A stretch of 64,000 nt of DNA from Trabulsiella odontotermitis (GCF_030053895.1 NZ_CP125781.1:3286001-3350000), one strand, 5' to 3'. Positions 54,869-63,584 are shown, counted from the stretch's first letter. The notes: a model not told the origin generated them from the letters alone. Numbers and translations are program-made.

Positions 54869-55047
54869 TATTTTTATTCCGGTAATTGTAGCCGCCGGGC
54901 AAGACGCTGCGGGAGACGCCGCGCCACTTCCTTTGTCCGGGCTGGCTTCAGGCCATTTGTGCCGTTCATCGCCACAAAACTGTAACAATTTCGAATACAC
55001 TATCGCGGCGATTGTAGGAAGGCGCTAAATTAAGTGCAAGAATAATT

Positions 55048-55066
55048 AATACACTTTATGTGCTAT
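55048..55066 (-). promoter_or_regulatory. Weak mar/sox/rob-box candidate upstream of oqxA
   Basis: Minus strand ATAGCACATAAAGTGTATT keeps the AYnGCAC half of the MarA-type box but matches the second half poorly. It is 180 bp before oqxA, on the strand expected for activation by RarA. Position and half-match only. Confidence 0.25.
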
Positions 55067-55202
55067 TTCAGGCAGAGGCATTAGACGCATTACCGGCAAG
55101 GACTTAAATGCAACAATAAAACTTGCAATTAATGCAAAAACGGGCCACCTTTAAATGCAACAGACAAAGATGCTTTTAATACCCTGCGTGGGGGGAAACG
55201 AG

Positions 55203-55565
55203 ATGAACACGGGTGCATTTATTCACGATTTACTCGACTGGATCGACAACAACCTTGAAAGCCGTCTGGACATTGACACTGTTTCCAGGCGAGCCGGCTA
55301 TTCGAAATGGCACCTCCAGCGGATATTCAAAGAACATACGGGTTATCCTCTCGCCGAGTATATTCGTACGCAAAAGCTGCAAAAATCGGTTGAGTGCTTA
55401 ACCCACAGCGACGAACCGATTTTGAACGTGGCGATCGCATTGGGCTTTGACTCCCAGCAGTCCTTCAACCGCAGCTTCAAGCGTCAGTATGGCCAGGCCC
55501 CCGGCGCATGGCGTCGCAGTATCGTCTGCCCTGAAACGCAGCCATTACGCCAGCCATCAACCTAG
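55203..55565 (+). CDS. rarA: RarA, MarA/SoxS-like AraC-family activator
   Basis: 120 residues from ATG 55203, with GGGGG about 7 nt upstream; the frame continues 16 codons upstream but the shorter start fits the family. Two HTH units without an effector domain, as in MarA/SoxS: LDIDTVSRRAGYSKWHLQRIFKEHTGYPLAEYIRTQKL and ILNVAIALGFDSQQSFNRSFKRQYGQAPGAWRR. In Klebsiella and Enterobacter RarA turns on oqxAB and multidrug tolerance; the oqxR-oqxB-oqxA-rarA order is the same here. Confidence 0.92.
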   Translation: MNTGAFIHDLLDWIDNNLESRLDIDTVSRRAGYSKWHLQRIFKEHTGYPLAEYIRTQKLQKSVECLTHSDEPILNVAIALGFDSQQSFNRSFKRQYGQAPGAWRRSIVCPETQPLRQPST

Positions 55566-55821
55566 TGCGTCGTGTTTTTTGCAGCGACCCGTTCAGGATG
55601 AAGTCGTCGGCCTGGCAAATGCAGCTATCAGTTTTGGAATCAGCACATGGTGACTTACGCATGTTTTTTATTGCCTATCATCATATTTTTCAACTCTTCA
55701 ACTGATAGCACTTTACTCCCGCGATGGAGATCAGCTCCTCGCTCATTCCTTTCATACTCCTCGGAAGCATAGACACCACACCCACCAGGAGCCGATCCCC
55801 TCTCACCATCAGAACACAGAC

Positions 55822-57753
55822 CTAAAAGCATTCGATAATGGTAGAGACAAAATCCTGCCAGGTCCGGCATTCGCTGGCTTTTTTTAGGTTGGGTGGCTCA
55901 AGCAATAAAACGATCAGGTTATCAAAAATGTCGTAAAACAGTGCCCGTTCGGCCTGATTAATGGAAAACAGCAGCACCACATTGACCATATTATTCCCCC
56001 AGGGGAATGTTTTTTCGCTGATGACGACGCACAACCCGGTTTTCTTCGCATTCATTTTCATCGAGTGTGGGACGGCAATATTGCCAAAGGTGGTGGAATA
56101 ACTGCGTTCGCGCTCGAAGACATCCCCGACAAAAGCGGCGTCCACATAGCCGTGACGGTGCAGTGCCTCAGCCATGAAAGGGATAGCCTCGTTTTCATCC
56201 GCCAGTTGCGGATTAAAGAAGAACAAATCTTCATTGGAGATTAACTGCAAGTTCTCCAGCAACCGGGCTCGTTTCTTTTTCTGCCTTACCCGTTCCATTT
56301 TATATTGCAACGCGGAGACATCGCGGTCGGTCAGGAACGGATTGATATACACCCATTCCATCATGGTTTGTGGGATCCGTAATGTGGAAATAAGGAAATC
56401 TGGGGTCGACAGGTTTATAAACTCCTCGTAAGAGGTAACGATGGCCCTGATGATAAGTTGCTGGCCGAACAGACTATCGATTTGCGAGATGAGCCGGTTG
56501 GTATGGTTATGATAGTGTGGCACGAGGAGCACACAACTCACTTTATTCTGCTCGGCAATCTGATTCCCCAGGATGCTGCCGATATGCAGTGCGATATAGG
56601 CGATTTCATGCTCATCCACCGTAAAGCCGGTGGACTGCCGGATCTTTTCGGAAATAGCCACCGCACATTCAAAAATTAACGGGCAGGACGTTTTGATATG
56701 TTCAGTCAGCGGATTACGAGTAACGTGCCCGTGCTGTAAACGCACTAACAGATTCTTAATATGGATAGTGAAGCGAATCAGAAACTGTTTGCTGTCGCCA
56801 TCAATAAAATCATAACGCTGCATTTCTTTACGTAAAACCCCGACCAGCTCCATGCATTTTTTACCCGCCAGTTCTTCAATATTTCCGGCATGGATTTCAT
56901 CCATATCAACTCTGATCAGGCTGCTCAGCAGCACTACGGTTAACGCTTCGGCTTCGAGCTCGTTATAGATCACATCGAAATGTCGCTCAATATCATGAAT
57001 GACTTTGCGGGCGAGCGTCGTTTCATGTTCGTCATATTTTCGAACGCCGGAAGCGTCGTGCGTAGCCCCGTTTTTATGGTAAGTATGATCGTTGCGGATC
57101 CTGTCGATACTGATGACTACATCCAGTACCAGGCTCAACAACGCATATTCGTTAATAAAATAGTGCCAGGCTTTGCAGGACTCCACCAGAATGGAAACGA
57201 GGTGGTCGATATCATATTGCGGAAATATCCGGCCGATTTCTGCGAGACTGAGTATATTCGCGCTGAATTCCGCATACAGCAGGCTGGAAAACATGCGTCG
57301 CTTATCGCGCTCCAGCCCTTCGATATCCAGGCAATCATTAGTGACGGTGAGGTAAAGATTGAAATCCTTTAGTTTTTTCCGCACCAACAATAAATCTTTC
57401 TTAACGGTTTCATAGCTGACGCACAGAATATCGCTAAGGCCATACAGATCGGGGAGCTGGCTCGTGGGTTGGCGGCTGTTGAGTAACTGAGTCAATAGGT
57501 AATGGACCCGCTCTTCCGGCGTCTGGGGCATTTTATGCACCTGGCTGGAGAGCACTGACATGGCGCGCGCTTTATCCACCACGTAGCCGCGATGTGAAGA
57601 CTGAATAAGCCCGGGCTCGCTGGTGTTGATCTCGGCAATGTAGTTCTTCACGCTACGATCGCTGACGGCCATATTCATCGCCAGCACCTGAGCAGTCAAC
57701 GCGTCGGTGCTGTCGAGAAACAGTCGCAACAGTTTCATATGCTTGTTTTGCAT
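55822..57753 (-). CDS. PRD-containing PTS-controlled transcriptional activator (LicR/BglG type)
   Basis: 643 residues from ATG 57753 with AGGAG before it. Order: HTH (MKLLRLFLDSTDALTAQVLAMNMAVSDRSVKNYIAEIN), two PRD domains (about 170-400, conserved His such as in HDIERHFDVIYNELEAE, DMDEIH and DEHEIAYIALHIGS), an EIIB-like segment (about 410-490) and a C-terminal EIIA domain of mannitol/fructose type (about 500-643, FGNIAVPHSMK with its phospho-His). Such proteins sense PTS flux by phosphorylation and activate a sugar operon. Last gene of the operon it probably controls; only 2 bp after the EamA stop. Confidence 0.9.
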   Translation of the reverse strand: MQNKHMKLLRLFLDSTDALTAQVLAMNMAVSDRSVKNYIAEINTSEPGLIQSSHRGYVVDKARAMSVLSSQVHKMPQTPEERVHYLLTQLLNSRQPTSQLPDLYGLSDILCVSYETVKKDLLLVRKKLKDFNLYLTVTNDCLDIEGLERDKRRMFSSLLYAEFSANILSLAEIGRIFPQYDIDHLVSILVESCKAWHYFINEYALLSLVLDVVISIDRIRNDHTYHKNGATHDASGVRKYDEHETTLARKVIHDIERHFDVIYNELEAEALTVVLLSSLIRVDMDEIHAGNIEELAGKKCMELVGVLRKEMQRYDFIDGDSKQFLIRFTIHIKNLLVRLQHGHVTRNPLTEHIKTSCPLIFECAVAISEKIRQSTGFTVDEHEIAYIALHIGSILGNQIAEQNKVSCVLLVPHYHNHTNRLISQIDSLFGQQLIIRAIVTSYEEFINLSTPDFLISTLRIPQTMMEWVYINPFLTDRDVSALQYKMERVRQKKKRARLLENLQLISNEDLFFFNPQLADENEAIPFMAEALHRHGYVDAAFVGDVFERERSYSTTFGNIAVPHSMKMNAKKTGLCVVISEKTFPWGNNMVNVVLLFSINQAERALFYDIFDNLIVLLLEPPNLKKASECRTWQDFVSTIIECF

Positions 57754-57755
57754 TA

Positions 57756-58682
57756 TTACTCCTTCTTCTGGCCTGGCCTGATGCAACCCGAAACCAGCGG
57801 TACGCGTTTTTGCGCAGCGCCCGGACGGTTCATCACCAGTAACCCGCTGATGACGAGCAGGATACCCAGGCAGGCCCACACGCCTGGCGTCTCATGAAAA
57901 ACGGCCATTCCCAACAGCGTCGCTACTACCGGCTCGACCGAGGCCATCATTGCCGCTTTGCTTGCGTCACCCAGACTCACTGCCCGCGTATAAAGCAGAT
58001 AAGGCAAAGCCGTATTCAGGATACCTATAACCACCACCCACAACAGCGCGCCGGGCCCGGCGCGTAACACGCTCAGGCCATGAGGAATATTCACTGCCAT
58101 TACCGCGGCGGCGGCACCAAACAACAAACTCCAGGCGGTAACCGTTAAGGCATCGCAGCGTTGCGTCTGTATCTTTGCCAGTACGGCATACAACGCATAC
58201 AGTAATGCAGCAAGCAAGGCAAAACCAATCCCCCGCCAGGAGTAGTGCAACGTGGCGGGAAACAAGCCTGCGGCCAGACTGCAGCCGCAAAACGTAAGCG
58301 CCAGCGCGAGGAGCTTATGTCGCGTTAGCGGTTCATTGAACATCACCACCGACAGCAACATAACGATCGCCGGAGACGTATAGATAAGTACAGCCGTCAG
58401 CGACAGGGAGACCTCCTGCACTGACAACACATAGCACAGCGAGAAAAGGAACAGGCAACCTGCCCCCATCGCCACCAGCCAAGGTAACTGCTGCAGGCTG
58501 ATGCGCATACCGGTCGGGCGACGAAGCGCAATCGCGCTCATTACGCCTGCTGCAACCAGCAGGCGTAAAGCACCGATTTCTGCCGCATCGAAGCCATACG
58601 CGCCGAGATAGCGCATCACCAGTCCCGAAGTCCCCCAGCAGATCCCGCTGGCCATCGCCAGCAGGGCGGTTTTGTCAGCCAC
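57756..58682 (-). CDS. EamA/DMT-family exporter
   Basis: 308 residues with ten predicted membrane helices in two EamA repeats (ICWGTSGLVMRYLGAYGFDAAEIGALRLLVAAG ... LTAVLIYTSPAIVMLLSVVMFNEPLTRHKL; and AAMMASVEPVVATLLGMAVFHETPGVWACLGILLVISGLLVM). It ends two bases before the GH1 stop side of the operon begins, so it is co-transcribed with the glycosidase. Export of the aglycone or another toxic product is a reasonable guess, not shown. Confidence 0.88.
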   Translation of the reverse strand: MADKTALLAMASGICWGTSGLVMRYLGAYGFDAAEIGALRLLVAAGVMSAIALRRPTGMRISLQQLPWLVAMGAGCLFLFSLCYVLSVQEVSLSLTAVLIYTSPAIVMLLSVVMFNEPLTRHKLLALALTFCGCSLAAGLFPATLHYSWRGIGFALLAALLYALYAVLAKIQTQRCDALTVTAWSLLFGAAAAVMAVNIPHGLSVLRAGPGALLWVVVIGILNTALPYLLYTRAVSLGDASKAAMMASVEPVVATLLGMAVFHETPGVWACLGILLVISGLLVMNRPGAAQKRVPLVSGCIRPGQKKE

Positions 58683-58684
58683 GA

Positions 58685-60127
58685 TCAGAGTTCTTCCCCA
58701 TGACTGGCGATGACCCGCTGATACCAGCCATAACTTTTCTTACGGCTGCGCGCCCCGCTTCCCTGTCCATAGTCGTCGAGATCCACGTAAATAAACCCAT
58801 AACGTTTGCTCATTTCAGACGACGAACAACTGACGATATCGATAGGCCCCCACGGGAAGTAACCGATGACGTCGACGCCATCGCGAACCGCTTCCTTCAC
58901 CTGCGCCAGATGCGAACGCATATAATCGATGCGGTAATCGTCCTGAACCTCTCCGTTTGCCTCTTTTTTGTCGAACGCGCCAATGCCATTTTCCGCGATC
59001 ATGATCGGAACCTGATAGCGATCCCAGTACAAATTCAGCTTGGTGCGTAAGCCAACAGGATCAATACCCCATCCCCAGTCACTTGCCTTGATGTGTGGGT
59101 TGGCATACGAGGTTTTGTGTTTTAACACGCTTTCGGCATCGCTGATCCGGGTGTAATAGTAAGAAATAGCCATAAAATCAGCGGTATTAAGTAATGCTTC
59201 CTCATCGCCCGGGTAAAACTGCAATTGGATATCATGCTCGGCGAAATAGCGGAACGCATAGCCCGGGTAGCGCCCGCGCAGCAGAACATCGCCATAAAAA
59301 TATTCCATCTGGTTGCGGCGCACGGTCGCCAGCACATCATCAGGTTTACAGGTGGCAGGATAGCTAATGCCATCGGCGAACATCATGCCAATACGGAATT
59401 GCGGATTAATGCGCCGCGCAATCGCTGTGGCTTTCGCGCAGGCGACCATCTCATTATGCACACCCTGATATTTCGCTTCGGCCAGATTGCCGACTTTATC
59501 TTCTGCAATACCCAGGTGGTTAAACGATTCATGAATAATCAGGTTGATTTGATTGACGATAATCCAGTACTTCACCTTGTGCTGATAGCGGGTGAATACC
59601 GTCTCACAATAACGAACGAAGAAATCGACCAGCTCACGTGAATACCAGCCGCTATACGCGGTGGTCAGATGTAGTGGCATTTCATAATGGGAGAGCGTGA
59701 TCACCGGCTCCATGCCATTAGCGATAATTTCATCAATCAGATTGTCATAAAAGCGCAGTCCGGCTTCATTCGGCTCCCTCTCGTCACCGTTCGGGTAGAT
59801 ACGGGACCAGTTGATGGAAGTACGAAACGCGTTCATGCCGGTCTCGGCTAATAATTTCAAATCTTCTTTGTAGGTATGGTAAAAATCAATGGCATTGCGC
59901 TTAGGATAGATGCCTTGCGTGTCCTGCATGGCTGACAGAATATCCTGAGTGGTAATCTCTTCATTGTATTTTTTATCCAGCGCAATATCGTTACGGAAAA
60001 GATTAATATCCGCGACACACCAGCCTTTGCCATCTTCTTGCCAGGCGCCTTCACACTGGTTAGCAGCAACGGCGCCACCCCATAAAAATGTATCGGGGAA
60101 GCCGTCAGGAATACGTTTATGAGTCAA
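58685..60127 (-). CDS. GH1 6-phospho-glycosidase with Gln in place of the acid/base Glu
   Basis: 480 residues. The start is TTG (60127), 8 nt after AGGAG; no ATG fits. GH1 family: QCEGAW near residue 25, TSINWSRIYP, the NxIN motif at 192-195, nucleophile Glu379 in AENGIG, and the 6-phosphate pocket SSSEMSKRYG (residues 436-444, Lys441 and Tyr443). The residue after Asn192, normally Glu (general acid/base), is Gln193 (codon CAA). Glu379 is intact. Plant myrosinases show the same Glu-to-Gln change and hydrolyse S-glycosides whose leaving group needs no acid. Encoded with a PTS, so the substrate enters as a 6-phosphate. Alternatives: an enzyme for highly activated aryl glucosides, or a non-hydrolytic protein. 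Confidence 0.92.
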   Translation of the reverse strand: MTHKRIPDGFPDTFLWGGAVAANQCEGAWQEDGKGWCVADINLFRNDIALDKKYNEEITTQDILSAMQDTQGIYPKRNAIDFYHTYKEDLKLLAETGMNAFRTSINWSRIYPNGDEREPNEAGLRFYDNLIDEIIANGMEPVITLSHYEMPLHLTTAYSGWYSRELVDFFVRYCETVFTRYQHKVKYWIIVNQINLIIHESFNHLGIAEDKVGNLAEAKYQGVHNEMVACAKATAIARRINPQFRIGMMFADGISYPATCKPDDVLATVRRNQMEYFYGDVLLRGRYPGYAFRYFAEHDIQLQFYPGDEEALLNTADFMAISYYYTRISDAESVLKHKTSYANPHIKASDWGWGIDPVGLRTKLNLYWDRYQVPIMIAENGIGAFDKKEANGEVQDDYRIDYMRSHLAQVKEAVRDGVDVIGYFPWGPIDIVSCSSSEMSKRYGFIYVDLDDYGQGSGARSRKKSYGWYQRVIASHGEEL

Positions 60128-60180
60128 AATAGATTACTCCTTTCATTTCGTGGCCCGCAGGCCACGTGTAGGGGATACAT

Positions 60181-61401
60181 TCAGGCAGTGGCAGATTCTG
60201 CAGCAACCTGCTGCCTTTCATACATTTTGAAAAAGGGATACCAGATGAGCGTGCTGACCGTGGCGACAACGGCCAGCAGAATCAGGCCATTCAGATCCTG
60301 CGATACAATCCAGGTCGAAATCGGGAACGGGCAATACCACATGTCGAATACGGCGGCAGGAATATTGACCACGCCCATGCTCAGCACCACATACGTGATT
60401 AACGGTAAAATAATGCCCTGCAACCACAGCGGTACCATTAAGATGGGGTTCCATGCCACAGCGCCAAAAATAACCGGTTCATTAATATTAAAAATGCCAG
60501 GTACCAACGATGCCGAGCCCAGCGCTTTCAGCCGGCGGGATTTGGATCTCACCAGCATAATGACCAGCGGCAGTGTGGCGCCAATACCACCAATCGCCAC
60601 CCACCCGGAATAAAGTACTTCTGCGGTGACGATATTTTTCGCCACACCACCCGCGGCAACCGCCGCCATATTTGCAGTAATACCCGCGAGGAAAATCGGC
60701 TTGGTGATGGGGAAAAGTACCCATCCACTGATCCCCATCGAGTAAAGAAATACGCCAAGGAAAGTGATGAGCAGAAAGCCGGGTAACGTCTGAGCGAAAC
60801 TGGTGATCGGCATGAAAATGTTAATCAGGATCTGGTAGAGATCCAGCTTGAAAATATAGACGGCAAGCCAGCCAGTAGCGGTCACGACCAGGATAGGGAT
60901 GATGGCGTCAAACCAGACCCGGACAAAATCCGGAATAGCGCTGTCCTGTTTAAAAAAGGAATATTTACCGGCGATACCCATAATAAAGGCAACATAGATC
61001 CCGGCGATAATGGCGACAAACATCCCACCCGCGCCAAAATACTTAAATTGCAGAACAGGGACTTCCTGTAATTTCACGATAATCATGAATAAAGCGATAC
61101 CGGACATCCCAGCAATCAGACGCATTTTATTGATTTTCTTTTTTTCCATATAATTAAATGGAATCAAAAAAGCGATAAATATCGAAATTAACCCCATGGT
61201 ATAGCTGGAAAGTGTCGAAAGATTAGGGAACCACGGAAGAAAATTTTTCAGGATCGATAATACCGTGACCAGTGAGCCAACCAGGATCATCGGCAACACC
61301 TGCATGATCGAATCTTTCAGCGTCAGTACCCAAACGTTGCGGTTGATTCTGTTCATTGGCGGTGCGAAATGCACCTCCATCCAGTCAATAAATTTCTGCA
61401 T
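60181..61401 (-). CDS. PTS lactose/cellobiose-family EIIC permease
   Basis: 406 residues with about ten membrane helices. EIIC (Lac) signatures: IDWMEVHFAPPMNRINRNVWVLTLKDSIMQVLPMILVGSLVTVL, FNINEPVIFGAVAWNPILMVPLWLQG (substrate loop) and QDLNGLILLAVVATVSTLIWYPFFKMYERQ. Translocates and, with IIB, phosphorylates a beta-glycoside. 15 bp after IIB and 53 bp before the GH1 gene. Confidence 0.93.
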   Translation of the reverse strand: MQKFIDWMEVHFAPPMNRINRNVWVLTLKDSIMQVLPMILVGSLVTVLSILKNFLPWFPNLSTLSSYTMGLISIFIAFLIPFNYMEKKKINKMRLIAGMSGIALFMIIVKLQEVPVLQFKYFGAGGMFVAIIAGIYVAFIMGIAGKYSFFKQDSAIPDFVRVWFDAIIPILVVTATGWLAVYIFKLDLYQILINIFMPITSFAQTLPGFLLITFLGVFLYSMGISGWVLFPITKPIFLAGITANMAAVAAGGVAKNIVTAEVLYSGWVAIGGIGATLPLVIMLVRSKSRRLKALGSASLVPGIFNINEPVIFGAVAWNPILMVPLWLQGIILPLITYVVLSMGVVNIPAAVFDMWYCPFPISTWIVSQDLNGLILLAVVATVSTLIWYPFFKMYERQQVAAESATA

Positions 61402-61416
61402 GATGGCCAGCTCCGC

Positions 61417-61734
61417 TTAATTCTTATTTAATTCAGCCAGAAGATGATCCAGCGCCTGGGCTCCATCAAGGAGCGAGTAATAGGATTTTTCCATCAGGAT
61501 AACTTTGATGTTCATCGCTTCCACTTTTTCTTCCAGTTCTGGAATCAAATATTTCAGGTGGGGCCCGACCATCAGACAATCTATTTCCTGGAGGTAGCTT
61601 TCCACTTCAGCTTCGCTGCGGGCAACGATGTTACAATCAAGCCCACGTTTCGCCGCTTCTTTACGTATATTGGCTGCAAGAAATCCACTGGATGCCCCGG
61701 AGCCGCAGATCAACAAGATATTTAGCTTTTTCAT
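61417..61734 (-). CDS. PTS lactose/cellobiose-family EIIB
   Basis: 105 residues, the usual length. Phospho-Cys10 in LLICGSGASSGFLA, then VGPHLKYLIPEL. Passes phosphate from IIA to the sugar at IIC. First gene after the 188-bp gap with the CRP-like site. Confidence 0.94.
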   Translation of the reverse strand: MKKLNILLICGSGASSGFLAANIRKEAAKRGLDCNIVARSEAEVESYLQEIDCLMVGPHLKYLIPELEEKVEAMNIKVILMEKSYYSLLDGAQALDHLLAELNKN

Positions 61735-61868
61735 TTACATGTGGACCTTTATATTAATGTGTGTTTGTAGGGTGATTTTATATTGCTGTCCCTGCCATTG
61801 AATCGCAAATACACCGTTTCACCACCGAAGTGAAAATCTTTACTGATGCGATGAATCGGAAAAAATTA

Positions 61869-61884
61869 AGTGATCATCATCACA
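61869..61884 (-). promoter_or_regulatory. Candidate CRP site inside the PTS operon
   Basis: AGTGA-TCATCA-TCACA matches TGTGA-N6-TCACA at 9 of 10 positions and is 135 bp before the IIB start, in the only large gap of the operon. It suggests a second, glucose-repressed promoter for IIB-IIC-GH1-EamA-regulator. A TTTCAC/GTGAAA inverted repeat lies at 61817-61835. No clear -10 was found. Confidence 0.5.
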
Positions 61885-61922
61885 GCAAAAATAGCGATTT
61901 ATTTCCCCTGGTGTTATTGAAT

Positions 61923-62654
61923 TTACTTATCGTGATAACGCTGACGCGTTTCGCTGTCTGGCGACAAATAAAGATGCCCGGTTGCGCTATCGACGAGCGC
62001 TTCCAGCCCTTCCCACTCATCTGGCAAAGCAGGGATATTCAGGCCCATAATCGCCGGAATACCCATCGCTCTCGCCAGGATCGCGCTATGAGAAATGCTC
62101 GAGCCCTGACGGGTCACGATGGCGACGATGCGTTGCCTGTCGAGCTGTACGGTTTCGCTGGGCGTTATCTCTTCAGCCAACAGAATGGTGTTGCTTGCGT
62201 ATGCGGGTTGCGCCGCGCGTGGATGCCCGCAGAGAAGCGTAATGAGTCTTCCGGCCACATCCCGGATGTCTACTGCCCGGGCCTGAAAATAGGTATCTTC
62301 CATCGCCGCCATCTGAGCGGCGAACAGTTCGCTCGTCTGTTTGACTGCCCAGGCCGCACTGGCATGCTCGCGGCTGATTGCATCACGAATTTCCTGTTGA
62401 AAATCATCGTCCTGCAGCATCAACTGATGAGCGGAGAACAGTTGGGCGGTTTCTTCTCCCGTATCGTCCCGTATGCTGTCTTCCAGCGCCTGCAACTGCG
62501 ATAATGCGACGTCACAGGCCTGTTCAAACCGTTGCAACTCCTGCGCGGAATCAACGATGCGTTGTGGGTCAATATTCCATATGGCCGGATGCCAGATCCC
62601 GATATGCCCCAGGGCGATACCCGGGGAGGCAATGGTGCCTTCGACTATTTGCAT
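61923..62654 (-). CDS. Half-length PTS Enzyme I (N-terminal domains only)
   Basis: 243 residues. It has the HPr-binding helical domain and the phospho-histidine swivel domain of Enzyme I, with the active His at position 189 (GSSISHSAILARAMGIPA), the same number as in E. coli EI. It stops there: the C-terminal PEP-binding barrel (about 300 residues) is absent and is not encoded downstream. The same partial EI occurs as a domain of DhaM. It therefore should accept phosphate from another EI/HPr rather than from PEP. Co-encoded with its own HPr. Confidence 0.92.
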   Translation of the reverse strand: MQIVEGTIASPGIALGHIGIWHPAIWNIDPQRIVDSAQELQRFEQACDVALSQLQALEDSIRDDTGEETAQLFSAHQLMLQDDDFQQEIRDAISREHASAAWAVKQTSELFAAQMAAMEDTYFQARAVDIRDVAGRLITLLCGHPRAAQPAYASNTILLAEEITPSETVQLDRQRIVAIVTRQGSSISHSAILARAMGIPAIMGLNIPALPDEWEGLEALVDSATGHLYLSPDSETRQRYHDK

Positions 62655-62672
62655 AATTTTTCCTCGCTAACG

Positions 62673-62930
62673 TTAAAGGTGCTGACGGAAAAAGTCATGC
62701 AGCGCAGCGATGGCCTGCTGCTCATCATCTCCGCTGGCGCAAATGGTCACCGTATCGCCGCATTTCACATTCATCCCCATGACGGTGAAGATCTTTTTCA
62801 GGCTGGCCTGTTTGTCGTTTCTGGCAATTTGCAGCTCAGAGCGATAGCTCATGGCTAAACGAACCAGCAATCCTGCCGGGCGGGCATGAATACCGAGGTC
62901 GTCACGGATAGTGTATTGAAATTGTTCCAT
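62673..62930 (-). CDS. HPr-family phosphocarrier
   Basis: 85 residues. Phospho-His15 in GIHARPAG is intact; position 46 is Lys rather than the regulatory Ser of Gram-positive HPr. KCGDTVTICASGDDEQQAIAAL ends as in HPr. An operon-specific carrier beside the half EI; 18 bp upstream of it. Confidence 0.94.
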   Translation of the reverse strand: MEQFQYTIRDDLGIHARPAGLLVRLAMSYRSELQIARNDKQASLKKIFTVMGMNVKCGDTVTICASGDDEQQAIAALHDFFRQHL

Positions 62931-62976
62931 TGAAAGATCCTGAGTTTTTGATAAGGAACGTAGGGCTGCACCACTA

Positions 62977-63324
62977 TTAATTCTGCTGTTCGAGATTGCT
63001 TAAACGTTTATCCAGCATATGGAAGATTTTTAACAGGTGGCGGCTCATCAGCAGCTCACTGTTAATTGTCATTAGCGTATCCTGAGCATGATTAAATAAT
63101 AATGAGGGGGGGAAAACGTCGCCGTGAATTTCGCTCTGAACAATATCCGTCTGATTACTGTGGGCAATGGTTATTTTCTTTTGTGCCTGACTAATCTTTT
63201 CACCTGCCTCAGTGAAATGGTTTTGTTCGATGGCTAATAATGCATCCGTGATTAATGCCCGGGCATCCCCGGCCTCCATGATAATATTCATTGCCACGCT
63301 ATTGATCTGTTCGCTTTTATCCAT
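62977..63324 (-). CDS. PTS lactose/cellobiose-family EIIA
   Basis: 115 residues, three-helix EIIA(Lac) type: INSVAMNIIMEAGDARALITDALLAIEQNHFTEAGEKI and the phospho-His in LLFNHAQDTLMTINSELLMSRHLLKI. First gene of the PTS operon, 46 bp before HPr. Confidence 0.94.
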   Translation of the reverse strand: MDKSEQINSVAMNIIMEAGDARALITDALLAIEQNHFTEAGEKISQAQKKITIAHSNQTDIVQSEIHGDVFPPSLLFNHAQDTLMTINSELLMSRHLLKIFHMLDKRLSNLEQQN

Positions 63325-63443
63325 TGGTTATCTCGCTATGCAGTTAATTTTTCCGTTCCGTCCTACCGTAGACGGAGGAAATGGAGTCTGTTTCTGTCAT
63401 AGATATACTTGAGCACAGGGGAGAAATCGGGACAAATAAATAA

Positions 63444-63462
63444 TTTCCCACCCGAGGGGAAA
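63444..63462. promoter_or_regulatory. Inverted repeat TTTCCC/GGGAAA before the PTS operon
   Basis: Six-bp perfect arms (63444-63449 and 63457-63462) with 7-nt spacer, 120 bp upstream of IIA and about the same from the divergent RidA gene. A plausible operator for the PRD activator; no site is known for it. Confidence 0.35.
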
Positions 63463-63584
63463 ACCGTCAGCGTTATGCTGAGGGTTCACATTTTCTAAAC
63501 TAGCGCCTCGGATTATGTTGTTTTGTGTGTTACCCATGGAAAAGGTATACCTTGCAGGAAGGTTCCTTTAACAGGCAGGCAAAC

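Noticed and set aside
55655..55870. 71-residue minus frame between rarA and the PRD regulator
   Set aside because: It overlaps the end of the regulator gene in another frame and lacks a ribosome site and family resemblance.
61830..62504. 224-residue plus frame opposite the half Enzyme I
   Set aside because: Antisense shadow of a clear PTS gene.
63510..63570. Possible sigma-54 promoter (TGG ... TTGC) before the RidA gene
   Set aside because: The distance between GG and GC is not the required 10 bp.
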